From assembly GCF_000006445.2 (NCBI RefSeq), contig NC_006045.2, positions 496,001 through 560,000 of the forward strand: a stretch of 64,000 bases of DNA, in the 5' to 3' direction. This stretch comes from Debaryomyces hansenii CBS767. Lineage: Eukaryota > Ascomycota > Pichiomycetes > Serinales > Debaryomycetaceae. This document shows, piece after piece, positions 9,728 to 19,242 of this stretch. Under the pieces are notes generated by a model. The model was not told the origin of the DNA. It made no database searches and worked only from the letters and a program-made list of their open reading frames with translations. Numbering within the stretch: the stretch's first letter is position 1; the number at the start of each line of letters is the position of its first letter. The translations under genes were made by a program, and so were the position numbers.

Positions 9728-10867
9728 ATGTCACATTCTTCTGGATTTCTAAGTGAACGTCACAGTCCATTAAGCTCGAGTGAGCCAGTTTCTGGGTCCA
9801 CGAGTCCTCTTGTTATCAAACCTGCTACAATTATTGCTCACAAGCCACGGTCATTATCAATGAATTCGAACTGCTCTGCACATTCTAATCATAACAGGAG
9901 CTTATCAATTATAAGTCTTGAGTCTCCACGGAATTCGATAGTGTCGTTTGATGACGGGTTTACACGGCCACCTCGAAATGATAGCAATGCGAGTCTCAGC
10001 TCAATGGTGGGAAATAATGGAGGCATGACGCCTCCATTGGGTGGGTCGAAGGAGACACTTCGCCTAAATCACAAAATTGTACCCAAGGCTAGCAGTACTG
10101 CCATAACTTCGGACGAGGATTCGGAGGTGGAGCAGAAGTCGACTTTTAACTGCCAGTGTAATAAAAAGGGTAGATATTATTCAGAACCAGCCCCCAATTC
10201 GTACCTCAAGAAGGATTTTGAGTTTCAATATGGTATTAACGTTAATAAGAACGGGAAGCACAATAACTATAGCAACATCCATCTTAATCCATACCCCAAC
10301 CATAGACACATCGATATCAAACCAGCCACAGACGGTAAATCAGATATTCCTCCGCCTCCACTAATGTTGGATACTTCAGATCAAAACACGGAAATTAAAG
10401 ATTTGACGGATAAGACTGATAGGACAGACAAAGTCATTGCAAAGAAGATAAAGCCTGTAAATAAAACTAATCGCACTCATCAATCGATGTATTTGAAGAA
10501 AAAACTGATATATTCCAAGGACCTACAGTTGGAATTAATGAATTCGAATACTAGTATGGGCAAGCATTTGGATACAAGGTTTATTGAATCTGCCCCATCG
10601 AGTCTGAGGAGCGCTAATCCAAATTTCAAGGCGCAAATAAAAGACTTTGAAAACGAACCTATTATGACCACATTAGAGCACCAGAATAAGCTAATCACTA
10701 AGCTTAACGAGAAATGGAATAAATCACTTATCACGCCGAATCATACATCGGGAGCCAACGACAAGATGATTTCTGATGAAACTAATCACATCGTTGGTTC
10801 CAGAAAAAGATCACGACAATACCTGTTTGAAGGCGATGACGATACTTATGACGATTATGATAATTAA
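9728..10867 (+). CDS. Unrecognised Ser/Asn-rich protein, probably a regulatory phosphoprotein
   Basis: The protein is 379 aa from an ATG at 9728. I do not recognise it confidently. The N-terminal 130 residues are Ser/Pro-rich with many likely phosphosites (HSPLSSSEP, RSLSMNSN, RSLSIISLESPR). In the middle is a short Cys pair, NCQCNKKGRYYSEP. The best-ordered stretch is at about 251-275: MYLKKKLIYSKDLQLELMN. The C terminus is acidic (EGDDDTYDDYDN) after a basic RKRSR patch, which could serve as a nuclear signal. No transmembrane segment or signal peptide is visible. In-frame CTG codons at 10505, 10604 and 10823 would be serine in a CUG-clade yeast; the first would change the ordered block. The gene is divergent from the VSB1-like gene and convergent with CDC7, only 76 bp apart. 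Confidence 0.75.
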   Translation: MSHSSGFLSERHSPLSSSEPVSGSTSPLVIKPATIIAHKPRSLSMNSNCSAHSNHNRSLSIISLESPRNSIVSFDDGFTRPPRNDSNASLSSMVGNNGGMTPPLGGSKETLRLNHKIVPKASSTAITSDEDSEVEQKSTFNCQCNKKGRYYSEPAPNSYLKKDFEFQYGINVNKNGKHNNYSNIHLNPYPNHRHIDIKPATDGKSDIPPPPLMLDTSDQNTEIKDLTDKTDRTDKVIAKKIKPVNKTNRTHQSMYLKKKLIYSKDLQLELMNSNTSMGKHLDTRFIESAPSSLRSANPNFKAQIKDFENEPIMTTLEHQNKLITKLNEKWNKSLITPNHTSGANDKMISDETNHIVGSRKRSRQYLFEGDDDTYDDYDN

Positions 10868-10943
10868 CAACACTCTTATTTATATGTAAATTTCCTATGT
10901 ACCATATGTATAATAAAAATATAACTAATGCAAATTTGAAAAA

Positions 10944-12734
10944 TCAGAGGATTACTTCGTCATCCTGACTATTTATTAATTCATTAAAGAAGGGCAATTT
11001 TAGAATTCCCTTTGATGACAATCTCTTACTAGGATCCATATGGAAGCACCCATATAGTAATTGTAGTAAATGCTTATGATCATTATAGTTCTCCATGCGC
11101 TTCATTAATGACTCCTCAGTATCATCATTCTGTAAGACTGGTTTCTCAAACGAGTCACCTTTCTGGCTCAAGACAGTAAGGGTGTCATATATTACGCTGT
11201 CCTTCGGTATCGCGTCCAGCATACTCTCAAAATTCAAAAATTCGGATAATACATGAATCAAATTAGAGTATGTCTTGTTTACGTTTCTCACTAACGAAAT
11301 TTCCAAACCACATCCATGAAGCTCTGCACATTTCTGAAGCTTGTCGATTCCAAACATAATGGCTAGCTCAAATAGCGCATCAGTATCGTCTGGAGAGTTA
11401 AACAATGGGAACCTTCTACTAATAAGCGAGAATCCAATTATACCTGCTGACCATATATCAAGCTTGGTTGACTGGTTTGTACATTTGAATAGCACTTCTG
11501 GCGCTCTGAATCCACGTGTACCAGCTCTGTTCGCCCTCCGTGGTGGTCGTTGATCCTGTTTTGGATAAGCAGCCTTTACATTTAATCTTTTGGCATGTGT
11601 TCTGCTAACAGCTGGCTTTTCTTTAGATACGCATGGGCATACGTTAGAATTTCTTGATGCGGTACTTGGTTCCATTTTCTCAGCTAATCCGAAATCAACC
11701 AAAACGCCTCGTCCCTTAAAAGGATCATAAAGGAAATTAGTGGGCTTTAAATCTCTATGAATCACTTCCTTGTCATGTACAAAATCTAATGCTTGGAAAA
11801 GCTCCCATAAATACTTCTTTATGCCTTTGATAGGAAGATCTCTATAAAAATCGCGGAAATCGGCATGTTGGTAGTATGGTAATATGGCAAGTACTTGATC
11901 TTGGTATCTTAAAACATCCAATAGTGGAGCGACATGTGAATTGCCTGTCAAAATATAAAGCAAATTTAGTTCATTAAAAATTCTATTCGGCGATGACGTT
12001 ACATATATTTGTTTCAATGCAACTATGGGGTTTTTTCTTTTGATCGGCTTTATTTTGTTCCTATTTCTCTTTAATGGAGGGGACTTCCAAATATCCGATC
12101 CCAATTTAATAGTACCGTTCAAGGATTCTGCTTTATAGACTGTTGAAAATGTCCCTTCCCCAATCTTATCTATCAAACGGTAATTTGACGACAAAATTGG
12201 AAAACATTCTTCCAATTTATTCATCTCCTCTAACACTTCTAAAGGCACTTTATCATCTTCTTCCTCTTCATCATCCTCTGTATTTACCTCCGCCGGTTCG
12301 CTGGTCTCATCTCCATTAGTTTGACTGGTTGTCTCAGCACCATTCCCATCAACCTCTTTCTCTATTGGATTCTCGTACTCCTCATTCCTCCCACTAACTG
12401 CGTTCAAATCTCTAGTTTCTCCCGGGTGTTTCGCATTATTACTAGAAGTATTCTCAGTCTTAAGACTCTTCGATAAATTCTCTCTTCTGATAAAAGGTGA
12501 CATCAGCTTTCCCTCTTCCGATATTACCGCTTCCTTAGATACAGCGTACCCCATTCCCGAATCATTGCTATGTCTTCTGACCTTCTTCGAATTATCGTTG
12601 AACGGATTATCATCGCTACTAGGATTCTTCCTTTTCCTACCGATCTCTATTGTAGATCCCGACGCGCTGCCCTTAGGTTTGTTAGGCGATATCCTGTCTT
12701 TCAACTTCTTGAAAGTGCTGTATAGATTCTCCAT
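10944..12734 (-). CDS. CDC7: Cdc7 protein kinase (DDK catalytic subunit)
   Basis: The protein is 596 aa starting MENLYSTFKKLKDRISP. The upstream GTG extension was dropped. An acidic, low-complexity N terminus of about 180 residues precedes the kinase domain. Glycine loop GEGTFS lies at about 192-197, the catalytic lysine in VALK at about 241, the HRD aspartate at about 328 in HRDLKPTNFL, and DFG at about 347. The hallmark Cdc7 segments are conserved: KQIYVTSSPNRIFNELNLLY, RDLPIKGIKKYLWEL and RANRAGTRGFRAPEVL. Kinase inserts lie between glycine loop and lysine and between DFG and APE; the latter carries CPC. With Dbf4 this kinase phosphorylates Mcm2-7 to fire origins. It shares a divergent promoter with MRPS35. 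Confidence 0.96.
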   Translation of the reverse strand: MENLYSTFKKLKDRISPNKPKGSASGSTIEIGRKRKNPSSDDNPFNDNSKKVRRHSNDSGMGYAVSKEAVISEEGKLMSPFIRRENLSKSLKTENTSSNNAKHPGETRDLNAVSGRNEEYENPIEKEVDGNGAETTSQTNGDETSEPAEVNTEDDEEEEDDKVPLEVLEEMNKLEECFPILSSNYRLIDKIGEGTFSTVYKAESLNGTIKLGSDIWKSPPLKRNRNKIKPIKRKNPIVALKQIYVTSSPNRIFNELNLLYILTGNSHVAPLLDVLRYQDQVLAILPYYQHADFRDFYRDLPIKGIKKYLWELFQALDFVHDKEVIHRDLKPTNFLYDPFKGRGVLVDFGLAEKMEPSTASRNSNVCPCVSKEKPAVSRTHAKRLNVKAAYPKQDQRPPRRANRAGTRGFRAPEVLFKCTNQSTKLDIWSAGIIGFSLISRRFPLFNSPDDTDALFELAIMFGIDKLQKCAELHGCGLEISLVRNVNKTYSNLIHVLSEFLNFESMLDAIPKDSVIYDTLTVLSQKGDSFEKPVLQNDDTEESLMKRMENYNDHKHLLQLLYGCFHMDPSKRLSSKGILKLPFFNELINSQDDEVIL

Positions 12735-13031
12735 AGCTTTCACACGATCAGCAGCTCCTTTAATCTTTTGTACGACAAAATTTCAAGCAAAATTGGTCCG
12801 ATAGATCGTGGTATAATACATCATTTCTACCACCAGTCCAACTCATTTAGATGTAAATATTGATTTGGTGTGTATATAATAATGTCGGACGACATTCATA
12901 AATAGTCCAATTCACACGACTTCTAGCGCGACATTGACGGTGAAAAATTTCTCTCGTTGGACATATTATAACAAAATATCTGCTCTGACTAAGGTAAGAA
13001 TATATATATAACAGATTGTTATTTGTATAAG

Positions 13032-14180
13032 ATGATACGTCCAACGTCTAACCCTAGCACGGCATTGGGCAGAATTGGTATAAATGTTCAACAAGTGCGT
13101 TTCTTAAAAAGAAAATTAGCATATCCACAAGCATATAAACCTCAAGTACCTCCATTAACTCACAGGAAAAAGGATCACACAAGTTATTTTCAAAGACATT
13201 TGAAGGGATGGTTAGGGCCTGTCAATGCGAGAGGTGAATACTACAGAAACAAATACTACTACCCACCTCAAGATCACAAGCCACGTTATGTGGTGCCGGA
13301 TGGTAATACAATTATTGATCCAAGCAAGCCACAGGTATCGGACGATAGAAGATACAACGACACAAAGAGAAATCCTTCATTACAACCATTTCCATTTAAC
13401 CCTCATTGCAGGACCGCATCTGTTATCCCTAACGACTTGAAGGCCAAGATCTACGAAGAAGTCACTCAAAATGGAATGCACAGTCAGGAAGTAGCCCACA
13501 AGTATGGGATCAAAATAACCAGGGTAGAAGCTATTGTCAAATTACAACAAATTGAACAGCAATGGAAAGAAGAAGTATGTATAACCAATTTTAGGAGATA
13601 AAACGTGATTACAATGATGAAACAGTTTAAAATTCGATTAGTCTTGAAGACCTCAACATGGTTAAAACAGCATTCAATTCCTGATAAAAATCACGTTTAT
13701 TCGCCTTACACTTTATTGTGCTTGTACAATAGGAATACTAACCCCATATAGAACTCTATAAGCGAAGACTTGAACAAGTTCTCCGACGTCATGTATCGTA
13801 TGTTCCCATTATACGAACCACCAGTCGAAGCCGAAAACTTGACTGAAATCCCAACTCCACAAAGAACTTTGCACCAACGTTTCTTAACTATCTCTGAATC
13901 TGAGCCTTTCGGTCCGGTCGATGCTGCGAAATTGTTCGACTTGGAACCTGCCCAAGAAACCTTGAACAAATTGACAGAATTCACCTCCGACGAGGATTCT
14001 ACCAAGATCAAGCTTAACAAGGTAGTCGTCGGTTCTGAGAAGGAAGGGGACAAGAATGTCTTCAAATTCACTCAATCGAAATCTGGTGATGTCGGTTTCC
14101 GTTACGGTGCCTCTAGAAGAGACAGGAAGAAGGATAGAGCCATCGGTTTCGATGGTGAGGGTAAAATGATCTACACATAA
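13032..14180 (+). CDS. MRPS35: Mitochondrial small-subunit ribosomal protein mS45 (Mrps35/Bot1 family), two exons
   Basis: The coding sequence is exon 1 13032-13574 (181 codons) joined in phase 0 to exon 2 13752-14180, giving 323 aa. Exon 1 starts MIRPTSNPSTALGRIG with a basic, presequence-like N terminus. It then has the diagnostic Bot1/mS45 block KGWLGPVNARGEYYRNKYYY and PPQDHKPRYVVPDG. A helix-turn-helix-like stretch (SQEVAHKYGIKITRVEAIVKLQ) follows. Exon 2 carries MFPLYEPP, GPVDAAKLFDLEPA and a basic C terminus ending in GFDGEGKMIYT. The S. cerevisiae protein is of similar size (345 aa). Unspliced, the frame stops 8 codons into the intron. The protein is part of the mitochondrial 37S subunit. 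Confidence 0.9.
13575..13751 (+). other. MRPS35: Spliceosomal intron of MRPS35 (177 bp)
   Basis: The donor is GTATGT at 13575-13580. The branch site is a perfect TACTAAC a few bases before the acceptor, which is the AG at 13750-13751. Removing it joins two frames that encode one conserved protein. The branch-to-acceptor distance is very short, a feature known in CUG-clade yeasts. It is the only intron I could define in the window. Confidence 0.93.
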
Positions 14181-14395
14181 ACTAATAATTAGTCATATAT
14201 ATTGTATATAGTCAATCCACTTGTATGTATAGTTTTCCATATTGTAGCTATATGTCTGGATTTTTCGGTACATACACGCTTTCACCACTCGAAACGACAC
14301 GTCTGAATTTTTCTAAATAGACGCTTTCGATTCAGTGAACAACTAAAGCAATTCCTGGAATAGTTAGTTATACTACATTAACTGGTTAAGTAACA

Positions 14396-15034
14396 ATGCA
14401 ATTCGCAATAATAGCAGCTTTCTTCGCTACCATTCAGTTAATTGCTGGATCAGCTTTGACGTTTACTTTAGGAGCACAAGAAAAAGCGTGTTTCTATGTG
14501 TTCACTGAAAAGCCTAGAACCCCAATTAGTTATTACTTTGCCGTGCAAAGTGGCGGATCATTCGACGTCGACTACACTATCAAGAACCCAAGAGGCGAAA
14601 TCATTCACAGTGACGAAAAGCAAAGACAAGGGGATTTTGCTATCAATGCGGACATTGTTGGAGAATACGAATTCTGCTTTGCTAATGGCATGTCCACATT
14701 TGCTGAAAAAGTTGTTGATTTTGAAATTCAATTCAAGGATGAAAACGCTGAATACAGAGCTGACATGCCAGATCAACCAAATGCCAAGCCACTTGCTCAC
14801 GTCGAAAGCATGCAAACAACTGTTGACAACATTGATCAACAATTGGACGGTCTTTTAAGAACTTTGCAATACTACAAGACTAGAAATAACAGAAACCAAG
14901 CTACTGTTAAATCCACTGAATCAAGAATCTATTACTTCTCTATATTCGAAGTATTATTAATGGTAGGAATGGCCTTCTTGCAAATCACAGTTGTTCAATT
15001 GTTTTTCAAGGGTTCTAGAAAACAATTGGTCTAA
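14396..15034 (+). CDS. p24-family COPII cargo receptor (Erp2/3/4-like)
   Basis: The protein is 212 aa: a signal peptide (about 1-18), a lumenal GOLD domain with the conserved cysteine pair (KACFYVF and YEFCFAN), a coiled-coil stretch (MQTTVDNIDQQLDGLLRTLQ), the p24 signature RNRNQATVKSTESRIYYFSI, one C-terminal membrane segment and a short cytosolic tail, FFKGSRKQLV. The tail resembles Erp2-Erp4 (p24-gamma type) more than Emp24 or Erv25, so I do not give a single symbol. Family members cycle between ER and Golgi as hetero-oligomers and select GPI-anchored and other cargo. It lies 215 bp downstream of MRPS35 in the same orientation. Confidence 0.9.
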   Translation: MQFAIIAAFFATIQLIAGSALTFTLGAQEKACFYVFTEKPRTPISYYFAVQSGGSFDVDYTIKNPRGEIIHSDEKQRQGDFAINADIVGEYEFCFANGMSTFAEKVVDFEIQFKDENAEYRADMPDQPNAKPLAHVESMQTTVDNIDQQLDGLLRTLQYYKTRNNRNQATVKSTESRIYYFSIFEVLLMVGMAFLQITVVQLFFKGSRKQLV

Positions 15035-15258
15035 GTGCAATATAATTCGGTATACGATTCACAGCTGTCGAGCCGTTATTTGGTTCATGTATATGCCTAT
15101 GTATATCCAATCATATAAATAAAAGTAACTTCATATTAAAATGCTTCTCCCTTGTATCTACGCAGTGCACTACCGTATTGATCAGAATAATTGATGCAAA
15201 CCTATTTTATTGAATTATTTAATATTATACAAAATGTCTAATTGAGAAACTGAACAAT

Positions 15259-16266
15259 CTATTGGCCAATTGGACAATTTCTTAAGTATTCAGCCTTGTT
15301 CTTTAATACTCTAACCGACTTGAAGAAGATTTCTTCTGGTGACATGGCACCGGTAGATTCAACATTGAAAATGAAATGATCTCTCTTTCTACCTAATTTG
15401 ACCTTACCATTGAACTCTTCGTGTCTTAAGACTTCTCTTGATACCGTGTCTTTTCTTGAGTCCTTGACAACGGCCTCACCGTTCTTGTTGATATCAATGA
15501 CCCCTGATGGGAAACACTTTTGGAAACGCTTTCCGGATTCGCCCTTGATTGGTTCAGTTATGGTAATAACTGGCATCAATCTGTATGATGCAGTAGCTAC
15601 TGGTGAGAATTTAGCATGATCACTTCCAACACCTAATATACAATGAGCCCTTAAGGAAATTTCTTGATTTGGTCTTAACTTGGCCAACAAAATATCCGGG
15701 TCAGCTGCAACAACAGGATTATTCTTGAAAATCTCAAGTTGACGACCTTGTGGTTCAAACTTCAAGTCTTTGGCATAAACGTGGGAATTTCTGTATAACT
15801 CTTTTGGATCAGTAGAACCTTGAGGTGGATGTGGGTTCTTGGTACAACTGACATCTAACGACATAACAATAGTATTCTCATCGGTAAAACGGTCTTTCTC
15901 ATCCTGAGCTGTGTCAATCCAAGTAAGAGTGTCTGGGTCTACCTTTAATGGAATTAATCCAATTCTGTGTGCTAATACTTCATCTTGGATGACTGACGTA
16001 TTGTTGAAAACATAAACCGTTTCAGCAGCAACAGAAGGTACTTCTGAAATCATAATACGACGAAAAGCATTTGCAATTGAAGTATCTATGTGGATTAAGT
16101 CAAAAGTTGACGATCTTTCAGAGAGATGTGAAATGTTAATCTCGAACGAATCTTTAAACTTTTCTATATCCCAAGCAAAGTCACCATTGGAGCTGTGACC
16201 TGGAAAATCAGTAGAGGACGTATTGGTAACCCTGTTATATTCAATACCAACAATATTATCAGACAT
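15259..16266 (-). CDS. RPC40: RNA polymerase I and III shared subunit AC40
   Basis: The protein is 335 aa, the same length as S. cerevisiae Rpc40. The ATG at 16264-16266 gives MSDNIVGIEYNRVTNTSSTD, nearly identical to the yeast start. The alpha-like dimerisation motif IDTSIANAFRRIMISEVPSV is perfect. VIQDEVLAHRIGLIPL, PQGSTDPKELY, KFEPQGRQ and the C-terminal GAMSPEEIFFKSVRVLKNKA follow. With AC19 it forms the assembly platform of Pol I and Pol III. It converges with the p24 gene. A CACGTG lies about 113 bp upstream. Confidence 0.97.
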   Translation of the reverse strand: MSDNIVGIEYNRVTNTSSTDFPGHSSNGDFAWDIEKFKDSFEINISHLSERSSTFDLIHIDTSIANAFRRIMISEVPSVAAETVYVFNNTSVIQDEVLAHRIGLIPLKVDPDTLTWIDTAQDEKDRFTDENTIVMSLDVSCTKNPHPPQGSTDPKELYRNSHVYAKDLKFEPQGRQLEIFKNNPVVAADPDILLAKLRPNQEISLRAHCILGVGSDHAKFSPVATASYRLMPVITITEPIKGESGKRFQKCFPSGVIDINKNGEAVVKDSRKDTVSREVLRHEEFNGKVKLGRKRDHFIFNVESTGAMSPEEIFFKSVRVLKNKAEYLRNCPIGQ

Positions 16267-16378
16267 CTTCAATCTTATACTTTGAATATAGGCAATTAAG
16301 CTTCAAACAAATGGTACTGATTTGTAAAGGCATCGAGGTAAATTTTTTTCCTCCAAATTTTGAAAAATCCTGAGAGAT

Positions 16379-16384
16379 CACGTG
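16379..16384. promoter_or_regulatory. CACGTG E-box upstream of RPC40
   Basis: A perfect CACGTG palindrome lies 113 bp upstream of the RPC40 ATG, beside an A/T block (AAATTTTGAAAAATC) that resembles the rRNA-biogenesis RRPE element. Cbf1 binds CACGTG in yeasts, and in CUG-clade species it takes part in ribosome-gene control. Its use here is inference. Confidence 0.45.
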
Positions 16385-16489
16385 AGAGAGGTTTTTGGTT
16401 ACTCTATGCTATAGATGAATGCAAATGGTGTTTATAGGTAATCTAAATGCTCTAATGGCAACATATGTAGTTATATCTTGTTGTTAGTG

Positions 16490-17275
16490 TTACACGAATG
16501 ATCCAGGCATAGGCTGTTGTGGAGTCGGCTGGGGTGCTTGCTCAGGTGCTTGTTCCGAAAACGTGGAGGCCTGTATTTGAAATCGCTCTTTGAACATCAT
16601 GACTTTACGGATGTTCCCTAGAACGTCAATGGTTAGAAGCTGCACGTTTCCATTATATCCATCGCCTTCTAACTCGCTGTCGTCGATACTGTCAATAGTA
16701 TTCTCTGTACGTGTATGTGGATGCTGTATCTCGAGTACTTTGGAGTCATCCGTCATACACATCAAACTGTGGTAGACCACTTGGACAACGAAGATACCAA
16801 TATCAAGCAAAATTAGCTCTAAAGTGGAGTATGGCGCCCTTTCTCCAATAAACTGAATCGTCATTCCACCATGCAAGAACCCGTTAGATGCATCTGAACC
16901 TTGGTAGCTCCCGAATAGCAAATGCATGAGCAAACAAAATGAATTCGCCGAAAATATTCCGATAAGTAGAAACTTGGTCAATGCCTTTTTGCTTTCTTCT
17001 GATATTGATACCCTCATGCTTGGAGTGGGATATGGGTTTGAAATCGAATACTGTGTGAATGCCCTGATCCCCAATCGCAACATCGACAAATCCCGCAAAT
17101 AAACAATTCCTAGTAATATGAACCCCAAAAACTTCACCGACGAACGTAGATCTTGAAGAAAGTACTTTTTGCGCTTATATAGCACTGAAGCATTATTTAT
17201 GATTGTTTGTTCGTCTGTAGGAAACCTTTGCGATTGAAAATCTCGTAGTTGGTTTTCTATATTTATATTTGACAT
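16490..17275 (-). CDS. DUF1746 membrane protein (Dsc4/Vld1-like)
   Basis: The protein is 261 aa from the ATG at 17273-17275 (MSNINIENQLRDF). An in-frame ATG 63 codons further up exists. The extra stretch is hydrophobic, unlike family members, and would leave almost no promoter, so I rejected it. The conserved DUF1746 core is at about 30-175: YKRKKYFLQDLRSSVKFLGF, a membrane segment, then MRLLLFG-like LMHLLFGSYQGSDASNGFLHGG, FIGERAPYSTLELILLDIG and a last membrane segment. By homology the family includes Dsc4 of the S. pombe Golgi Dsc E3 ligase and S. cerevisiae Vld1, which direct the Tul1 ubiquitin ligase to the vacuole. The tail is Gln/Pro-rich (APEQAPQPTPQQPMPG). Confidence 0.72.
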   Translation of the reverse strand: MSNINIENQLRDFQSQRFPTDEQTIINNASVLYKRKKYFLQDLRSSVKFLGFILLGIVYLRDLSMLRLGIRAFTQYSISNPYPTPSMRVSISEESKKALTKFLLIGIFSANSFCLLMHLLFGSYQGSDASNGFLHGGMTIQFIGERAPYSTLELILLDIGIFVVQVVYHSLMCMTDDSKVLEIQHPHTRTENTIDSIDDSELEGDGYNGNVQLLTIDVLGNIRKVMMFKERFQIQASTFSEQAPEQAPQPTPQQPMPGSFV

Positions 17276-17550
17276 GATTTTAAAGGTCGTAACTAGGATG
17301 GCACAGTTAAATGGATATAGCAAATGTATAGTATTAAATTGATTTGGAATGAGTAATATAAACGAAGTCTGTAAGTGTAACACTATTATCAAAAGGTGGC
17401 TACAATTTGAGACCTCAATCTCGTGACTATATATAGACCAAATATCAACTACTATCAAGAACATTATTGAAGGTTACTTCGAATTGTGTTATTATTATAG
17501 GCTATAAAGGCTTCTACAATGCAAAGCTATCACCAAAAGTATCAGTGATT

Positions 17551-17814
17551 ATGGTAGAAGGTTCCAATTCTAGTGACAATCAACATTCCATAATCAATTT
17601 TGATCATGGAGAAACCCAACCCCAAATAGATGGTAAAACACCGTTATCGCCTTCGTCAACTCTTCAATCGCCTAGTACTTCTCATATTAACCTTTCCGAT
17701 GAAATCATAAATCAAATGATGTTGGAATATCTTCGAGGAAAAGGCTATGACCAAGAACCAACAATTATAAGGTTAAACAACAATAGGCCTAATATTTACT
17801 CTTCACCTTTGTAG
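17551..17814 (+). CDS. Small protein with a LisH-like motif
   Basis: The frame encodes 87 aa from the ATG at 17551; an upstream extension uses only TTG. The first half is Ser/Thr/Pro-rich. Residues about 52-75, SDEIINQMMLEYLRGKGYDQ, look like a LisH dimerisation helix pair, of the type at the N terminus of TAF5 and other LisH proteins (LNxxILEYLxxxGY). The protein then ends after NNRPNIYSSPL, with no WD repeats or other partner domain. It may be a genuine microprotein, or a detached N-terminal fragment of a larger LisH protein. It lies divergent from the DUF1746 gene and convergent with the aminotransferase gene, 66 bp away. I do not recognise a named homologue. Confidence 0.55.
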   Translation: MVEGSNSSDNQHSIINFDHGETQPQIDGKTPLSPSSTLQSPSTSHINLSDEIINQMMLEYLRGKGYDQEPTIIRLNNNRPNIYSSPL

Positions 17815-17880
17815 AGATATATCTTACATTTACATCAACATTTATTATTACCTTCGTAGAATAGACTATAAAAATCGTAT

Positions 17881-19242
17881 TCAAGTAGCATATTTTTGTT
17901 CCATTTCAATAATACTTGCAGCCACTTGTTGCACCATGACATTGACTTGGTCTTGTGTGATATCGTAAGAAGGTGCAATTAAAATGTGGTCTCCAGATAG
18001 CCCATCAATGGTTCCAAATCCCGGGTAGATAGCTAATCCGTTCACCAAAGCGTTATGTTGGATTTTCTGACCAATACGGATGCGAGGGTCTATAGCTTCC
18101 TTCGTCAGTTTATCTTTCACGAACTCCACGCCCCAGAACAACCCACGACCACGAATATTTCCTACGATTTTAATATCCTTCAATTCTTTCACAAGTGCCT
18201 GGCCAAGATACTCGCCCATTACCTTTACATTTTGAAGCAAATTATCTCTTTGTATAATTTTTTGTACCGCAATGCCAGCTGCACATGATAATGGGTAGCA
18301 TTGGAATGTGTGTCCATTGTTAAAGGAAGCAGAACCATTCAGAAGCACATCTACAACCTTTTGGTTCATAAACACTGCTGAGAGTGGTGAATAGCCTCCG
18401 CCAAGTGCCTTACCACTTGTAGTTATATCAGGTACAAAGTCCTCCTGTTCCCAAGCAAAAAAAGTTCCTGTTCTTCCAGAACCACACATAATCTCATCAG
18501 TAATTAGAAGAACATCATACTTCTCACAGATTTTCTGAATTGCTTTAAAATAGCCTTTTGGAGCTGTAAGGCAGCCAGTGGTTGCGCCCACGATTGTCTC
18601 CGCAAAGAACCCTGCAATATTGTCAGGTCCAACTTCCAAAATCTTCGCTTCCAATTCATTAGCAAGTCTTTCTACATATTCACCGGTTGTCTCGTCGTTT
18701 TTCTTCCATCTGTATTCATTTGCTTCACTCACCTTGTGAAATTTATCACTAACCAAGTTCTCAAATGGCTTTCTTCTCAACACATGGCCCGATAAAGACA
18801 TACCAGCTAAACAGTTACCATGGTATGATTGTTTCCGAGAAATGAATTGAGTTTTAGAAGTTTTCCCTTGTTCGTAAAAATATTGTACTGCAACCTTAAC
18901 TGCAGCCTCATTTGCTTCGCTACCGGAATTCACGAAGTATACTTTAGCAATCTTTCCACTATAATTCTTTAACAAGATGTTAGCTAACTCCTCAGCCACA
19001 GGAGTTGTATATTCAAAGGTGTGCACGTATGACACTACGGATAACTGCTTTGAAACTGCCTCTATGACTTCAGAATTACCATGACCAACAGCAATAACTG
19101 CTGCTCCTCCGCACCCGTCAAACACTTTCTGGCCGTTCTGAAGAAATATATAGGAACCCTTAGCATTATTTACAACGTCCGGTTCCTCTCTTAATGATCT
19201 ATGCATAAGATGCGAGTTTGAAAGATCTTCAACTTTTGCCAT
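17881..19242 (-). CDS. Class III (omega) aminotransferase, PLP-dependent
   Basis: The protein is 453 aa with the full class III fold. Visible features are GCGGAAVIAVGHGNSEVI, the small-domain YFVNSGSEANEAAVKVA cofactor loop, SRKQSYHGN, ITDEIMCGSGRTGTFFAWE with the Asp that contacts PLP, and SGKALGGGYSPLSAV with the Schiff-base lysine. It is not GABA transaminase (Uga1) or ornithine transaminase by these motifs; it resembles bacterial and fungal omega-amino-acid:pyruvate aminotransferases. The substrate is unknown. The Met-Ala start lacks an obvious mitochondrial presequence. Neighbouring genes give no pathway hint. Confidence 0.85.
   Translation of the reverse strand: MAKVEDLSNSHLMHRSLREEPDVVNNAKGSYIFLQNGQKVFDGCGGAAVIAVGHGNSEVIEAVSKQLSVVSYVHTFEYTTPVAEELANILLKNYSGKIAKVYFVNSGSEANEAAVKVAVQYFYEQGKTSKTQFISRKQSYHGNCLAGMSLSGHVLRRKPFENLVSDKFHKVSEANEYRWKKNDETTGEYVERLANELEAKILEVGPDNIAGFFAETIVGATTGCLTAPKGYFKAIQKICEKYDVLLITDEIMCGSGRTGTFFAWEQEDFVPDITTSGKALGGGYSPLSAVFMNQKVVDVLLNGSASFNNGHTFQCYPLSCAAGIAVQKIIQRDNLLQNVKVMGEYLGQALVKELKDIKIVGNIRGRGLFWGVEFVKDKLTKEAIDPRIRIGQKIQHNALVNGLAIYPGFGTIDGLSGDHILIAPSYDITQDQVNVMVQQVAASIIEMEQKYAT

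Noticed and set aside
14396..15034. Calling the p24 gene ERV25 or EMP24
   Set aside because: The cytosolic tail and the RNQATVKSTESR segment fit the Erp2-Erp4 group better.
17276..17464. 63-residue N-terminal extension of the DUF1746 protein
   Set aside because: The extension is hydrophobic low-information sequence, and would run into the divergent gene's promoter. The internal ATG matches the family start.
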